Assembly: GCA_010672925.1 (NCBI GenBank)
Contig: JAAHFP010000016.1
Location: 62,001-126,000 of the forward strand
DNA from: Symploca sp. SIO1C2
GTDB lineage: Bacteria; Cyanobacteriota; Cyanobacteriia; Cyanobacteriales; Coleofasciculaceae
Reading direction: 5' to 3'
DNA: 64,000 nt
The position numbers and the translations under genes are program-made. The notes under the pieces are model-generated. The model was not told where the DNA came from, ran no database searches, and worked only from the letters and a program-made list of their open reading frames with translations. Of the stretch, positions 17,112 to 25,636 are shown in pieces. How positions within the stretch are numbered: position 1 is the first letter of the stretch; the number at the start of each line of letters is the position of its first letter.

Positions 17112-17260
17112 GTGGAACAGGCTTCTAGCCTGTCTTAACTTCTGTACTGGCATCTTGCCAGTTTCACCAATGGAGTCAAATCAAGAGAGAATTTTTTTCT
17201 TAATGTGGAACAGGCTTCTAGCCTGTCTTAGCCTCTGTACTGGCAAGATGCCAGTTCCAC
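17112..17260. repeat. Tandem pair of the two-hairpin repeat
   Basis: Copies at 17112-17167 and 17205-17260, each GTGGAACAGGCTTC...TAGCCTGTC followed by a CTGGCA...TGCCAG hairpin and TTC/TTTCAC. With their A/T flanks (TTTTTTCTTAATGT before, TCAAGAGAGAA after) they form a tandem of about 93-bp period. The 17024-17335 gap holds these and no gene. Confidence 0.9.
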
Positions 17261-17335
17261 AAATATTAAGCATATAATTTTTCCCAATGGTAGCGATCGC
17301 GTTTGGCACAAAGATAAAACAATATCATGTCCACC

Positions 17336-18211
17336 TCAAAAGTATTTTATTGAGCTTGGGTTGATAATTGGATTACTATGAGCTGAGATATTGATCAGAT
17401 CAGTCAATCCCGACAGTGGACTTAGATCCTTGATTTGATTGCTAATGAGTCCAAGTTCATACAGATTAGTTAATCCAGACAAAGCACTAATATCCGTGAT
17501 GTGATTTCCACTCAGCCACAGTTGCCTGAGGTCAGTTAACCCAGACAAAGCACTAATATCTACGATTTGATTATCACTCAACCACAGTAAAATCAGATTA
17601 GTTAATCCAGACAGAGAACTAATATCTGTGATTTGATTTCTGTGGAGCCATAGATGAGTTAGATTAGTTAGTCCAGACAGACAAGTGATATTTGTGATTT
17701 GATTTTCACTGAGCTCAAGTACAATAAGATTAGTTAATCCAGATAATGCACTAAGATTTGTTATTTGATTTTCACTCAGATGGATTTCAGTTAGATTAGT
17801 CAATCGAGATAATGCACTAAGTTCTGTTATTTGATTTCTACTGAGCCAGAGTTCGGTTAGATTAGTCAATTGAGACAGTGGAGTTAGATCTGTTATTTGG
17901 TTTCTATCAAGATGGAGTTTAGTGAGATTAGTCAATCGGGATAGTGGAGTTAGATCTGTTATTTGGTTTCTATCAAGATAGAGTTTAGTGAGATTAGTCA
18001 ATCGGGATAGTGGAGTTAGATCTGTTATTTGGTTGGAATTGAGGCGGAGTTCAGTAATCTTTAATGCTTTTTTTCCTGCTACCAAGCAATCCTGAGTTTC
18101 ACATTTTTCCAGCAATACTTCCACCGTATGCCTAGTTTGTGGGGAAAGATGCTGAATATTCTGGCACAATTCTGTAAAATTACTGTAGTCTTCAACTTTG
18201 TACAACATCAT
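17336..18211 (-). CDS. Leucine-rich-repeat protein of internalin type
   Basis: 291 residues. After a 55-residue N-terminal part (MMLYKVEDYSNFTELC ... LVAGKKALK) there are about ten 22-residue repeats, LTNLTKLYLDRNQITDLTPLSRL and variants, matching the SDS22/internalin-type LRR. No signal peptide or membrane anchor is visible, so it is probably cytosolic and used for protein binding. The underlying 66-bp repeats are nearly identical in the first units, pointing to recent expansion at the N-terminal end. Confidence 0.85.
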   Translation of the reverse strand: MMLYKVEDYSNFTELCQNIQHLSPQTRHTVEVLLEKCETQDCLVAGKKALKITELRLNSNQITDLTPLSRLTNLTKLYLDRNQITDLTPLSRLTNLTKLHLDRNQITDLTPLSQLTNLTELWLSRNQITELSALSRLTNLTEIHLSENQITNLSALSGLTNLIVLELSENQITNITCLSGLTNLTHLWLHRNQITDISSLSGLTNLILLWLSDNQIVDISALSGLTDLRQLWLSGNHITDISALSGLTNLYELGLISNQIKDLSPLSGLTDLINISAHSNPIINPSSIKYF

Positions 18212-18299
18212 TTGGTTTTGGTTGTTTGGGATTGTTCATCGTTTTTCCTCAGTGTATTTGCTTGTGGGGGCGCAATACTTGCGCTAACTGAAATATTGG

Positions 18300-18431
18300 T
18301 GATATCAAATCCTGCTAAACACTTATCGTATCCTTCTACCTTGCAACTTTGCTCTCTTCCTTCTGCCCTCTGCCTTCTGCCTTCTGCCTTGTTGTCACCA
18401 AAGTGTAACTATTCCACCGGATTTGATATGA
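18300..18431. repeat. MITE-like element with ATATCAAATCC ends
   Basis: Imperfect terminal inverted repeats: TGATATCAAATCCTGC at 18300-18315 and the complement at 18416-18431, 13 of 16 matching. The interior holds a 7-9-bp CTTCTGCCTTCTGC tandem. Same family as 10953-11062 and 42516-42633. The 18212-18537 gap contains this and no gene. Confidence 0.55.
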
Positions 18432-18537
18432 GATATGAGTGAGTATGCCAGACCAGTGAAATTTAAGTGCATACTGGAAGAAGGAGAGTAGTGGCAACGA
18501 CTACTAGCCAATGTCCAGCCAAGTTGAGTAAGTAGCG

Positions 18538-19086
18538 ATGAAACGTAAATCTAGGTCTTCTAGACCCCAAGCCCAAGACTCTAAACCTTTTGCCTCAACT
18601 TCCAATTCCTCTTCCTTCAACTACACCAACATCGCAATTTGGGCAGGAATTTTTATCCTGGGGATTGGGGTGGGCATTGCTTTTACCTCCGGTGCCAGCG
18701 TCAACCCAGAAAATGTCGTATCTCGTGAAGTAATTGACCGTAGTGCCCCAAATGCTGAGCTTTGTGTTCAATACGGAGCTAGCGCTATGGTTACAGATAT
18801 GCGAGTCTTTGTCACCCTTAATCCTTTTAATGTCTATGTTACTCAACCTAGCATGAGACCGGGCTGTGTTTTGCGTCGGAATAACTGGGCAGTTTTAGAA
18901 CAGAAGAAAGCAGTGACAGCAAAGCAAGTACGGGAGTGCAAAAACCGACTGAATACCTTTGGCTTCACTGGTGATTTAGATAGTAACCCTGATATCGAAT
19001 GCATTTATCAAAACGAAGCTGCTGACAACTTCTTCCTCAATCAACCAGGTACAGTTGGTCCAAGACCGGAGACTGATAGGTTCTAA
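18538..19086 (+). CDS. Single-pass membrane protein, DUF3172-like, function unknown
   Basis: 182 residues. A Ser/Arg-rich N-terminus is followed by one hydrophobic helix (NIAIWAGIFILGIGVGIAFTSG, about residues 31-52) and a soluble part with four cysteines. I associate the block AELCVQYGASAMVTDMRVFVTLNPFNVYV and RPGCVLRRNNWAVL with the cyanobacteria-restricted DUF3172 family, from memory. Likely an integral membrane protein with its C-terminal part outside the cytoplasm. Function unknown; no operon partners on the same strand. Confidence 0.65.
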   Translation: MKRKSRSSRPQAQDSKPFASTSNSSSFNYTNIAIWAGIFILGIGVGIAFTSGASVNPENVVSREVIDRSAPNAELCVQYGASAMVTDMRVFVTLNPFNVYVTQPSMRPGCVLRRNNWAVLEQKKAVTAKQVRECKNRLNTFGFTGDLDSNPDIECIYQNEAADNFFLNQPGTVGPRPETDRF

Positions 19087-19323
19087 ATTGTTGTTTGTTG
19101 TTTGTTATTTGTTGTTTGTCATTTGTCATTGGTTATTTGTCTTTCTCAATAAACCACTAACAAGTGACAATATAATAAGGATGTAAGCCATGTCATACAA
19201 GGATTTTAATCAATTTGTGACAGAAGCAAGTGCAAGGAAATTGAGCTCATCGGTACAAATTTCTTGCACCTCAAAGATAAAAATTCCCTAAAACCTAACG
19301 CCTAACGCAAACCAGAATATACC

Positions 19324-19459
19324 GTAGGGGCGGGTTAACCAACCATTTTTGGATATCGACAAGCCAATTATCTAAACCCGCCCTGGGATAGGAGCAGCCG
19401 GGGCGGGTTTATTTAAATTATCGCTTTGATTGCCAAGTTTCCGGTGAACCCGCCCCTAC
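19324..19459. repeat. Nested inverted repeat GTAGGGGCGGGTT ... AACCCGCCCCTAC
   Basis: Outer perfect 13-bp arms at 19324-19336 and 19447-19459. Inner arms AAACCCGCCC at 19374-19383 and GGGCGGGTTT at 19401-19410. A shorter relative is at 29510-29572. The 19087-19555 gap also has a TTTGTTGTTTG tandem at 19090-19140 and no gene I can support. Confidence 0.7.
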
Positions 19460-19555
19460 AAGTCGAATGTGAGACCTAACACCTCTTTCCCTCACCTAAC
19501 ACCTACCACCTAACACCTATTCAAACCCGAAAGTTACGACTTCCTGAAGCAAACC

Positions 19556-19912
19556 TTAAGTAATCGTTCCTAGCAGTTTATAAATTAAGGAGTTAATCAC
19601 ACTGAGGGCAAACGCTCCAATCAGAGCGCTCCAAAAACCCCAACGTAATCTAAATCCTGTAACTAACCAAGCTGCTAAGCCGAAGATAATCCCATTGAGC
19701 ACAATGGCAAATAAACCAAAAGTCAGGAAGGTAAGAGGGAAAGCCAGAACACTCAGAATGGGACCCACCAGAGCATTCAAAATTCCAAATACCGCTGCGG
19801 AGATGATCGCTTTCTGAAAACTATCAATCTCGACGCCGGTGGGTAGCTTGGAAATGATAAACAAGCTGACGGAGGTAACCAGCCACGCAATAAGAAGAGT
19901 GACGATATCCAT
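19556..19912 (-). CDS. Phage holin family (PF04020-like) small membrane protein
   Basis: 118 residues with four predicted membrane helices (DIVTLLIAWLVTSVSLFII, AIISAAVFGILNALVGPIL, FLTFGLFAIVLNGIIFGLAAW and the C-terminal FWSALIGAFALSVINSLIY). The pattern G-x-x-N-A-x-V-G-P and LTFGLF...LNG is that of the widespread 4-TM family annotated as phage holin. The name reflects homology only, since it is usually chromosomal and not in prophages. Downstream of ychF on the same strand, 27 bp away, probably co-transcribed. Confidence 0.8.
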   Translation of the reverse strand: MDIVTLLIAWLVTSVSLFIISKLPTGVEIDSFQKAIISAAVFGILNALVGPILSVLAFPLTFLTFGLFAIVLNGIIFGLAAWLVTGFRLRWGFWSALIGAFALSVINSLIYKLLGTIT

Positions 19913-19939
19913 AGGATGTAATTTTTGATTATTAACTAC

Positions 19940-21031
19940 CTACACATTAAAACGGAATAACATCACATCCCCCTCCTCAACGACATATTCTTTACCTTCT
20001 GAGCGCAATAAACCTTTCTCCTTGGCCGCTGTCATGGAACCTGATGCTACCAAATCTTGGTAAGCGATGGTTTCTGCCCGAATAAAACCCCGCTCGAAAT
20101 CCGAGTGGATAGCTCCCGCTGCTTGGGGAGCCTTCATACCTGTGTAAATTGTCCAGGCACGGGTTTCTTGGGGCCCTGTAGTTAAAAAGGTTCGCAAGCC
20201 CAAAATTTCATAAGTAGCGCGAATTAAGGATTTTAGTCCCCCTTCTGGCACACCAAGGGACTCCAAAAAGTCGTCTCGTTCTTCCTCTGGTAACTCAATG
20301 AGTTCGGATTCCACTTGAGCAGAGACAATCACCACTTGGGCAGATTCGGTAGCAGCAATGGCTTGCACTTGCTTCACCCATTCGTTGCCAGTGGCTAAAT
20401 CATCTTCAGTCACATTAGCAGCATAAATCACCGGTTTACTGGTGAGGAGCCCCAACTGTTTAATTAACTCAGTTTCTTCTTCCGCGAGGCTAATCTGTCG
20501 TACAGCTTTGCCTTCATTCAAGCCAGCATTTAACTTTTCGAGTACCTCTAGTTCTAACTTAGCATCCTTATTATTGCGAGCTTGCTTACGGGTGCGGTCT
20601 ATCCGACGTTCAACTTGTGCCAAATCCGCCAAACCCAACTCCAGGTTTATCACTTCAATATCCCGGACTGGGTCAACGGAACCAGAAACATGGATAATAT
20701 CATCATCATCAAAACAGCGAACTACATGGACAATCGCATCTACTTCCCGAATGTTAGCTAAGAATTGATTGCCCAAGCCTTCCCCTTTACTGGCTCCCTG
20801 AACTAAACCAGCAATATCGACAAACTCCACGCGAGTTGGCACGATTTGCTTAGATTCAGACATTTTGGCTAAGACTTCCAGCCGCTCATCTGGCACGGCA
20901 ACCACACCGACATTTGGTTCAATGGTGCAGAAAGGGAAATTAGCTGCATTAGCCTTGGCATTGGCAACCAAGGCGTTAAATAAAGTAGATTTACCAACAT
21001 TCGGCAATCCAACAATTCCGGCTCTTAGCAT
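19940..21031 (-). CDS. ychF: Redox-regulated ATPase YchF / Obg-like ATPase
   Basis: 363 residues, family length. P-loop GLPNVGKSTLFNAL at residues 7-20. FVDIAGLVQGASKGEGLGNQFL is the switch II region, which in YchF prefers ATP over GTP. The C-terminal TGS domain is seen in TYEILGLRTFLTTG...AWTI and RGFIRAETIAYQDL. Cytosolic and ribosome-associated in other bacteria, with roles in stress response and translation. The N-terminal G domain and coiled-coil insertion are intact. Confidence 0.96.
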   Translation of the reverse strand: MLRAGIVGLPNVGKSTLFNALVANAKANAANFPFCTIEPNVGVVAVPDERLEVLAKMSESKQIVPTRVEFVDIAGLVQGASKGEGLGNQFLANIREVDAIVHVVRCFDDDDIIHVSGSVDPVRDIEVINLELGLADLAQVERRIDRTRKQARNNKDAKLELEVLEKLNAGLNEGKAVRQISLAEEETELIKQLGLLTSKPVIYAANVTEDDLATGNEWVKQVQAIAATESAQVVIVSAQVESELIELPEEERDDFLESLGVPEGGLKSLIRATYEILGLRTFLTTGPQETRAWTIYTGMKAPQAAGAIHSDFERGFIRAETIAYQDLVASGSMTAAKEKGLLRSEGKEYVVEEGDVMLFRFNV

Positions 21032-21161
21032 GGCAGTCTGAAGATGAGTTGTGTTAGTTGTTATGTGAATACTATTCTTCTTGATTTTAAGACTCTGCCT
21101 AGGGTGCTATTCGATTAAAGTGTTTCTACCGGCTAATAATGATCACTTGCTTTCCTTGCTA

Positions 21162-22652
21162 ATGCTTGACCAAACAGCTGCTCCATTACTAACTACCTTA
21201 CAAGCCTCTGCCCAACGGCGTCATGCACCTTTTTATACCCCAGGACATAAACGGGGGCAAGGAGTTTCTCAACTATTGGCTGATTGGTGGGGCAAATCTG
21301 TGTTTCAGGCGGATTTACCAGAATTGCCAGAGTTGGATAATTTGTTTGCTCCTACAGGGGTTATTCAGGAAGCGCAACAACTTGCCGCTGAAGCTTTTGG
21401 AGCTGAAAAAACTTGGTTTCTGATTAATGGTTCTACAGTGGGGGTGATGGCAGCTATTTTAGCTACCTGTGGCGCAGGGGATAAAATTATTCTGCCTCGG
21501 AATGTCCACCAATGTGCGATCGAAGGCTTGGTTCTTTCTGGAGCAATACCAGTCTTTGTCAACCCGGAATACGACCCTAATGCTTATCTGGCTAATAGTA
21601 TCACTCCCGCAGCGTTAGCAAAAGCCCTAAAACAGCATCCCGATACCAAGGCAGTGATGATCGTATATCCAACCTATCACGGTGTTTGTGGAGATATCGA
21701 AGCGATCGCGCAACTAGTCCATCAACACAATATCCCTTTGTTAGTGGATGAAGCCCACGGTGCCCACTTTGCCTTTCACCCAGAATTACCAACTTCTGCT
21801 CTGGCAGCGGGAGCTGATTTAGCGGTTCAATCTACCCATAAGGTTTTGGGAGCAATGACTCAGGCATCGATGTTACATCTGCAAGGTAACCGAATAGACT
21901 CCCAAAAGTTGAGTCAAGCTTTGCAACTGTTACAGTCTACTAGTCCCAGCTATTTACTACTGGCTTCCCTAGATGCCGCAAGGCAACAAATGGCACTGTA
22001 TGGGGAAAAGTTGATGAGTCGGACTTTGGAACTAGCGACTCAAGCGAGGAATCAAATTAGCCAGATTGCCAACTTATCAGTTTTGGAGGCTGCTAACACC
22101 CCAGGTTTCAAAGCTCTTGACCATACCAGACTAACGGTAAAAGTGAGTGATTTAGGATTAAGTGGGTTTGAAGTAGATCAAGTTTTCCATCAACAACTCG
22201 GAGTAACCGCCGAGTTACCGACTTTGCCCAATCTCACTTTTCTTATCAGTTTGGGCAGTACAGAGGCAGATATTGAGCAGTTAGTCCAAGCCTTTACCAA
22301 AATTACTCAGGATGATTACCTTTCCCAAATCACAGGTAGTTTACAGGATTTACTCGAGAAATGGAGTGAGCAATTATTATTTATTCACCCTTCATCCTTT
22401 ATCATTTGCCCTAAACTCTCCCCTCGTGAAGCTTTCTTTGCCCCAACAGAAACTATTCCCGTGGAAAAAACACCAGACCGGATCAGCGCAGAGTTCGTCT
22501 GTCCCTATCCACCAGGTATTCCAGCTCTCATGCCGGGAGAAATGATCAATCCCGCTGCCATTGAATATCTGCAACAAGTCCTAATTTTAGGTGGAGAAAT
22601 TACCGGTTGTAGTGATCCTAACTTGAGGACTCTGAAAGTTGTTAAGGAATAG
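21162..22652 (+). CDS. PLP-dependent Orn/Lys/Arg decarboxylase family protein
   Basis: The frame opens at 21081, but ATG 21162 (MLDQTAAPLLTTLQ) gives the usual start, about 496 residues. HAPFYTPGHKRG and DLPELPELDNL open the major domain. The PLP lysine is in STHK (K227), and the pyridine-nitrogen Asp is in VDEAHGAH. Known: this short group removes the carboxyl group from Arg, Lys or Orn and feeds polyamine synthesis; the exact substrate is not readable. Around residue 410 a stretch FIHPSSFIICP looks like an in-frame piece of the intergenic TTCATCCTT repeat rather than conserved sequence. Confidence 0.88.
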   Translation: MLDQTAAPLLTTLQASAQRRHAPFYTPGHKRGQGVSQLLADWWGKSVFQADLPELPELDNLFAPTGVIQEAQQLAAEAFGAEKTWFLINGSTVGVMAAILATCGAGDKIILPRNVHQCAIEGLVLSGAIPVFVNPEYDPNAYLANSITPAALAKALKQHPDTKAVMIVYPTYHGVCGDIEAIAQLVHQHNIPLLVDEAHGAHFAFHPELPTSALAAGADLAVQSTHKVLGAMTQASMLHLQGNRIDSQKLSQALQLLQSTSPSYLLLASLDAARQQMALYGEKLMSRTLELATQARNQISQIANLSVLEAANTPGFKALDHTRLTVKVSDLGLSGFEVDQVFHQQLGVTAELPTLPNLTFLISLGSTEADIEQLVQAFTKITQDDYLSQITGSLQDLLEKWSEQLLFIHPSSFIICPKLSPREAFFAPTETIPVEKTPDRISAEFVCPYPPGIPALMPGEMINPAAIEYLQQVLILGGEITGCSDPNLRTLKVVKE

Positions 22653-22661
22653 GGAAGGTCG

Positions 22662-22693
22662 AATTTAGAATTTAGAATTTAGAATTTAGAATT
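22662..22693. repeat. GAATTTAGA 9-10-bp tandem
   Basis: Short tandem AATTTAGAATTTAGAATTTA in the spacer after the decarboxylase gene. Same class as the TCTAAAATC tandems at about 26345 and 56456. The rest of the gap to 22803 is AATGACCAATGACC/CAATAACCAATAACC tandem. Confidence 0.7.
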
Positions 22694-22802
22694 GGCAATA
22701 GGCTCACCCAATGACCAATGACCAATGACTAATGACAAACAACAAATAACCAATAACCAATTCACGATAAGCTGAGAATAACAAAAGATCTTGAACAAGA
22801 CC

Positions 22803-23243
22803 ATGAGATTTCGAGCTTGGTTGACTGCCACTACTGCCACTTGTATTTTTTTAGTCGCTAGTTGTTTGTTCTCTCCTCCAGCACTAGCCTTAACTAAAAT
22901 TAAACTGTCAGACCTTTCTTACAGTGAATGTCCCCCGGAACTAGCAGAAGGAACTGTCATACCTGGTGGTAGTTCTGGTAGAGCAGCTGATTGCTTTCTC
23001 GTTACAGGCAAAGCCACTAACAAGTCTGGCAAATTAGTTGTCGATGCTGATATTTTTGGTCGCATCTACGATGCCAATGGTAATCCAGTTATGCAAAATC
23101 GTACTCGGCTAGGTTCCATTGAGGAGGTTCCACCAGGAGTCAGTGATTTTGAACTGAGGATTACTGTTTCATCAAATCAACCAACTCCACTACAGTTAAA
23201 GCAATTTAGAGCTACCGGTTTTACCGGTAGAGTCCGCCGTTGA
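22803..23243 (+). CDS. Secreted protein of unknown function
   Basis: About 146 residues from ATG 22803 (a TTG at 22791 in frame is less likely). Clear signal peptide: MRFRAWLTATTATCIFLVASCLFSPPALA. The mature part is a small beta-sandwich-like domain (TKIKLSDLSYSECPPELAEG, then NKSGKLVVDADIFGRIYDANGNPV and VPPGVSDFELRITV) reminiscent of FxLYD-type domains. Two cysteines could pair. I do not recognise a named family. Location: periplasm or attached to the cell surface. Confidence 0.65.
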   Translation: MRFRAWLTATTATCIFLVASCLFSPPALALTKIKLSDLSYSECPPELAEGTVIPGGSSGRAADCFLVTGKATNKSGKLVVDADIFGRIYDANGNPVMQNRTRLGSIEEVPPGVSDFELRITVSSNQPTPLQLKQFRATGFTGRVRR

Positions 23244-23325
23244 GAATTAAGAATTAAGAATGGAGAATGGAGAATGGGGAATGGGTGAGTATAAATATCT
23301 TCCTCAGCTTCCCCAACTCCGCTTG

Positions 23326-23595
23326 CTAGGTGAGCGCAAAAGCTGCTCTAGTAAAAGAGTCAGACACTATGTTGAGAACAATAATCGCAACAACCGGGGA
23401 GAAATCCAAGCCGCCAAACGTTGGGATGAAGGAACGGAACAGGTTCAGGTAGGGATCAGTGATGGGACTTAGGAAAGATGCAACTTGGTTTGCCCAGCCG
23501 AACATTTGCAACCAGGTTAACAATACCCTAACAATTATGAGGGTTGAGTAGATCTGAAAGAAGGTAGCGATCGTGTTGATCAGGAGATATGACAT
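23326..23595 (-). CDS. YggT family membrane protein
   Basis: 89 residues. Two hydrophobic helices flank the conserved WANQVASFLSPITDPYLNLFRSFIP block, the YggT/Ycf19 signature. In plants and cyanobacteria the family affects photosynthetic membrane or cell-division organisation. The exact role here is unknown. Single gene. Confidence 0.9.
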   Translation of the reverse strand: MSYLLINTIATFFQIYSTLIIVRVLLTWLQMFGWANQVASFLSPITDPYLNLFRSFIPTFGGLDFSPVVAIIVLNIVSDSFTRAAFALT

Positions 23596-23787
23596 GGGTT
23601 TAAAACTTCCTTACTAAATTTTGACGGACGAGTTGAGTCTTGAGATTTAGTTTAACTCAGGTTTGACATTCCTATGGTTTCAGTCCCCCAGATGAGAACT
23701 GTAGCCAACTCAAGCTGTGAGATATTTATTAAGGAGGCAGTCCCAATGAAAAAATTTTTTTTCACCACCATGCATGAAAATTCCTCT

Positions 23788-23822
23788 CTCCGCGTCCCCG
23801 CGTCCCCGCGTCCCCGCGTCTC
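23788..23822. repeat. Dispersed G-rich repeat (CGCGTCCCCGCGTCCCC)
   Basis: Four CGCGTCCC units, preceded by CATGAAAATTCCTCTCTC as at other copies. It lies in the 23596-23872 spacer, where the open frame starting at 23674 is judged spurious because it is built from this repeat. Confidence 0.85.
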
Positions 23823-23872
23823 TTTCAAGTCAGGAGGTAGTGTTCCAAAAATATTGAGAATTGGGGATTGTC

Positions 23873-24571
23873 ATGGAACTAGAGTTGCGCTACCGAGCAA
23901 TTTGCCAAAGATTTGCAGGACTATCAGATTTTACCGAGGCAGACCTCAAGCGATCGCGTCAGCTTTTTCATTTAACTGATATTCAAATAGTACCAAAACA
24001 TTTTGAAGTCTGGACTTGTTTGGTGGGATTACCTCTACCGGAGCAGCTAACCCAGAATTTTCAAATTATTATGCAACAGATAACTGAGCAACTGCCTGCC
24101 ACCACTCGCTTTTACTCAGTTTTACCCCAAAATTATCACTGGGAATTGTTCATCATCAAAAGACCCCAGGAAACCGTTGAGCCTGAGCATCTGCAACAAA
24201 TTCCCACCATCTTGGGAGAATTACTAGTCAACCAACCACCTTTAACTATCTCTTATCGAGGATTTTTAATCACTCCAGATGGAACAATTATCGTTAAGGG
24301 CTACGGTAATTTTGACCAATTACGCTCTCAGTTGCGTACTCGTATTCCTTTTGCCTCCCCTCAGCAATCAAATCTTGGTCATGTGTCTCTAAGCAGGATT
24401 CTCGACTCGGTTGGTAGTGACGCTTTCTGTGGACTCAAAAGTTTAGTACGAGATTCTTGGGATGAATGCTACGGGGAACTCCCTGTTAAGGAAGTCAAAT
24501 ACGTTCACGAAAGTCAGTGGTATATGGAAGAACAGGAAATTGTTGCTAGTGTACCCTGTTTAGGTCGTTGA
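23873..24571 (+). CDS. Conserved cyanobacterial-type protein, function unknown (possible 2H-like fold)
   Basis: 232 residues from ATG 23873 (TTG 23861 is in frame). The frame is clean and free of repeats. One H-x-S motif is visible in NLGHVSLSRILDSVG, as in the second motif of 2H phosphoesterases. A clear first H-x-T/S is not found (the nearest His is in NYHWELFII), so this fold is a suggestion only. No signal peptide or membrane segments. The C-terminus has YHESQWYMEEQE-like acidic/aromatic character. Confidence 0.55.
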   Translation: MELELRYRAICQRFAGLSDFTEADLKRSRQLFHLTDIQIVPKHFEVWTCLVGLPLPEQLTQNFQIIMQQITEQLPATTRFYSVLPQNYHWELFIIKRPQETVEPEHLQQIPTILGELLVNQPPLTISYRGFLITPDGTIIVKGYGNFDQLRSQLRTRIPFASPQQSNLGHVSLSRILDSVGSDAFCGLKSLVRDSWDECYGELPVKEVKYVHESQWYMEEQEIVASVPCLGR

Positions 24572-24668
24572 TTTATTTTTGATCTCCTAATGAATTTTGG
24601 AAGTTTTTGGATGAAACCGAACTATTAATATTAAAGCTTCACCCGACCTACTTTTCTCTATTGCCAGA

Positions 24669-24893
24669 TTATGCCACTTGAAATGATTGTTTAAAAATCT
24701 TAGGCTCTGGTAGAGGCTTTCCTTCTTCAAGGTTGGTTTCAATCAGAAGCTCTAAAACCTCTTGAGCATTTTTGAGCGCTTCTTCGTAAGTATTGCCATA
24801 AGTGCAGGGTTGCATTATATCCTCAAACTCAGGCAATAGTACAGTATAACACTGGTCTTCTTCTGACCATTGAATAATGATTGTGTACTTCAT
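24669..24893 (-). CDS. hicB: HicB-family antitoxin
   Basis: 74 residues. The partial RNase H-like HicB fold is seen in YTIIIQWSEEDQCYTVLLPEFEDIMQPCTYGNTYEEALKNAQE, with the Y-x-x-x-x-P-E-F and G-x-T-x-x-E-A core. There is no extra HTH or RHH domain, so DNA binding is uncertain. The start overlaps the stop of hicA by 4 bp (ATGA), the usual toxin-first order. Confidence 0.9.
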   Translation of the reverse strand: MKYTIIIQWSEEDQCYTVLLPEFEDIMQPCTYGNTYEEALKNAQEVLELLIETNLEEGKPLPEPKIFKQSFQVA

Positions 24894-25111
24894 TCTTCTG
24901 TATCCTCTTCTTCCATGTTCTTGAGTTGTTCCAACGCTGCGCTGACTTGTTTTTCTAAATAAAGCTTTGCATCACTGCCGTCTTGACCTGCGATAATAAT
25001 TGCTTGAGGCAATTTGGGATGCATCCACTTACTGTGGCTACCTTTTGCCGGTTTATAGATAAATCCCGCTTTCAAGAGCAAGCTTTTTAACTCCCTAATT
25101 TTCTTTGGCAT
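24890..25111 (-). CDS. hicA: HicA-family mRNA interferase toxin
   Basis: 73 residues. Double-stranded-RNA-binding-like fold with the catalytic GSHSKWMHP motif (His in G-S-H), and KIRELKSLLLKAGFIYKP at the start. An acidic tail (KNMEEEDTEE) extends past the usual end. Known: HicA cuts mRNA and is neutralised by HicB. Intact pair with the gene downstream. Confidence 0.9.
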   Translation of the reverse strand: MPKKIRELKSLLLKAGFIYKPAKGSHSKWMHPKLPQAIIIAGQDGSDAKLYLEKQVSAALEQLKNMEEEDTEE

Positions 25112-25194
25112 AAGTGATATATGGAGCGGGTTTTGTTCCTAAGTAGGTAAACGTTAATGAGAATAAATAGTGGGTAATTAAACACCTTAATTTA

Positions 25195-25281
25195 TCATAA
25201 AATTTCAGCTGTGGTTACGGAATGCTCGACAAGGTAGCGACGTAAGAGAACTGGTGTTCCTTGATCAAACAAGATCTTCAT
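25195..25281 (-). pseudogene. Truncated DUF5615 PIN-like toxin fragment
   Basis: Reads MKILFDQGTPVLLRRYLVEH then a few residues and a stop, 28 codons in all. This is the N-terminus of DUF5615 toxins, which are normally over 100 residues. The start overlaps the stop of the DUF433 gene by ATGA, the native module arrangement. None of the downstream 80 bp resembles the rest of the toxin in any frame I read, so it was probably deleted. Confidence 0.7.
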
Positions 25282-25505
25282 CTGTACACTGTAGCTGCTA
25301 ACATTTTAAGTTCGTAGTTTAGTACAGCTTCAACCTGTGATCGCTCTACACCTGGAAACCACTCCAAAAATTCTTCTACTGTTGCACCGTCTCGTAAATT
25401 TTCAAACAAGGCAGCAACTGGAACCCTTGTGTTCCGGAATACCCAAACTCCACTCACCCTGGCAGGATAGCGTTCTACAGCGTCTAAAGTCTCCCATTCT
25501 TTCAT
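25278..25505 (-). CDS. DUF433 family antitoxin, partner toxin truncated
   Basis: 75 residues. DUF433 core: RVSGVWVFRNTRVPVAALFENLRDGATVEEFLEWFPGVERSQVEAVLNY, an HTH-like fold (PF04255). In cyanobacteria it normally pairs with a DUF5615 toxin directly downstream. Here only 28 codons of that toxin remain, so the antitoxin is left without an active partner. Confidence 0.88.
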   Translation of the reverse strand: MKEWETLDAVERYPARVSGVWVFRNTRVPVAALFENLRDGATVEEFLEWFPGVERSQVEAVLNYELKMLAATVYR

Positions 25506-25636
25506 TACAAATTAGCGAAAAACTATGAGTATGATAACATTAAACTCCCTTTAAAGAAGCAACTTTGGAAGATATAGATGTGACTTATATTCTCCCTTTG
25601 TGTCCTCTGTGTCTTTGTGGTTCATTATCCTTTTTC

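Noticed and set aside
17336-18211. CRISPR-like or tandem repeat reading of the 66-bp periodicity
   Set aside because: The period is explained by 22-residue leucine-rich repeats in an open frame.
23674-23979. Short frame ahead of the 23873 gene
   Set aside because: Composed of the CGCGTCCCC repeat and overlaps the real gene in another frame.
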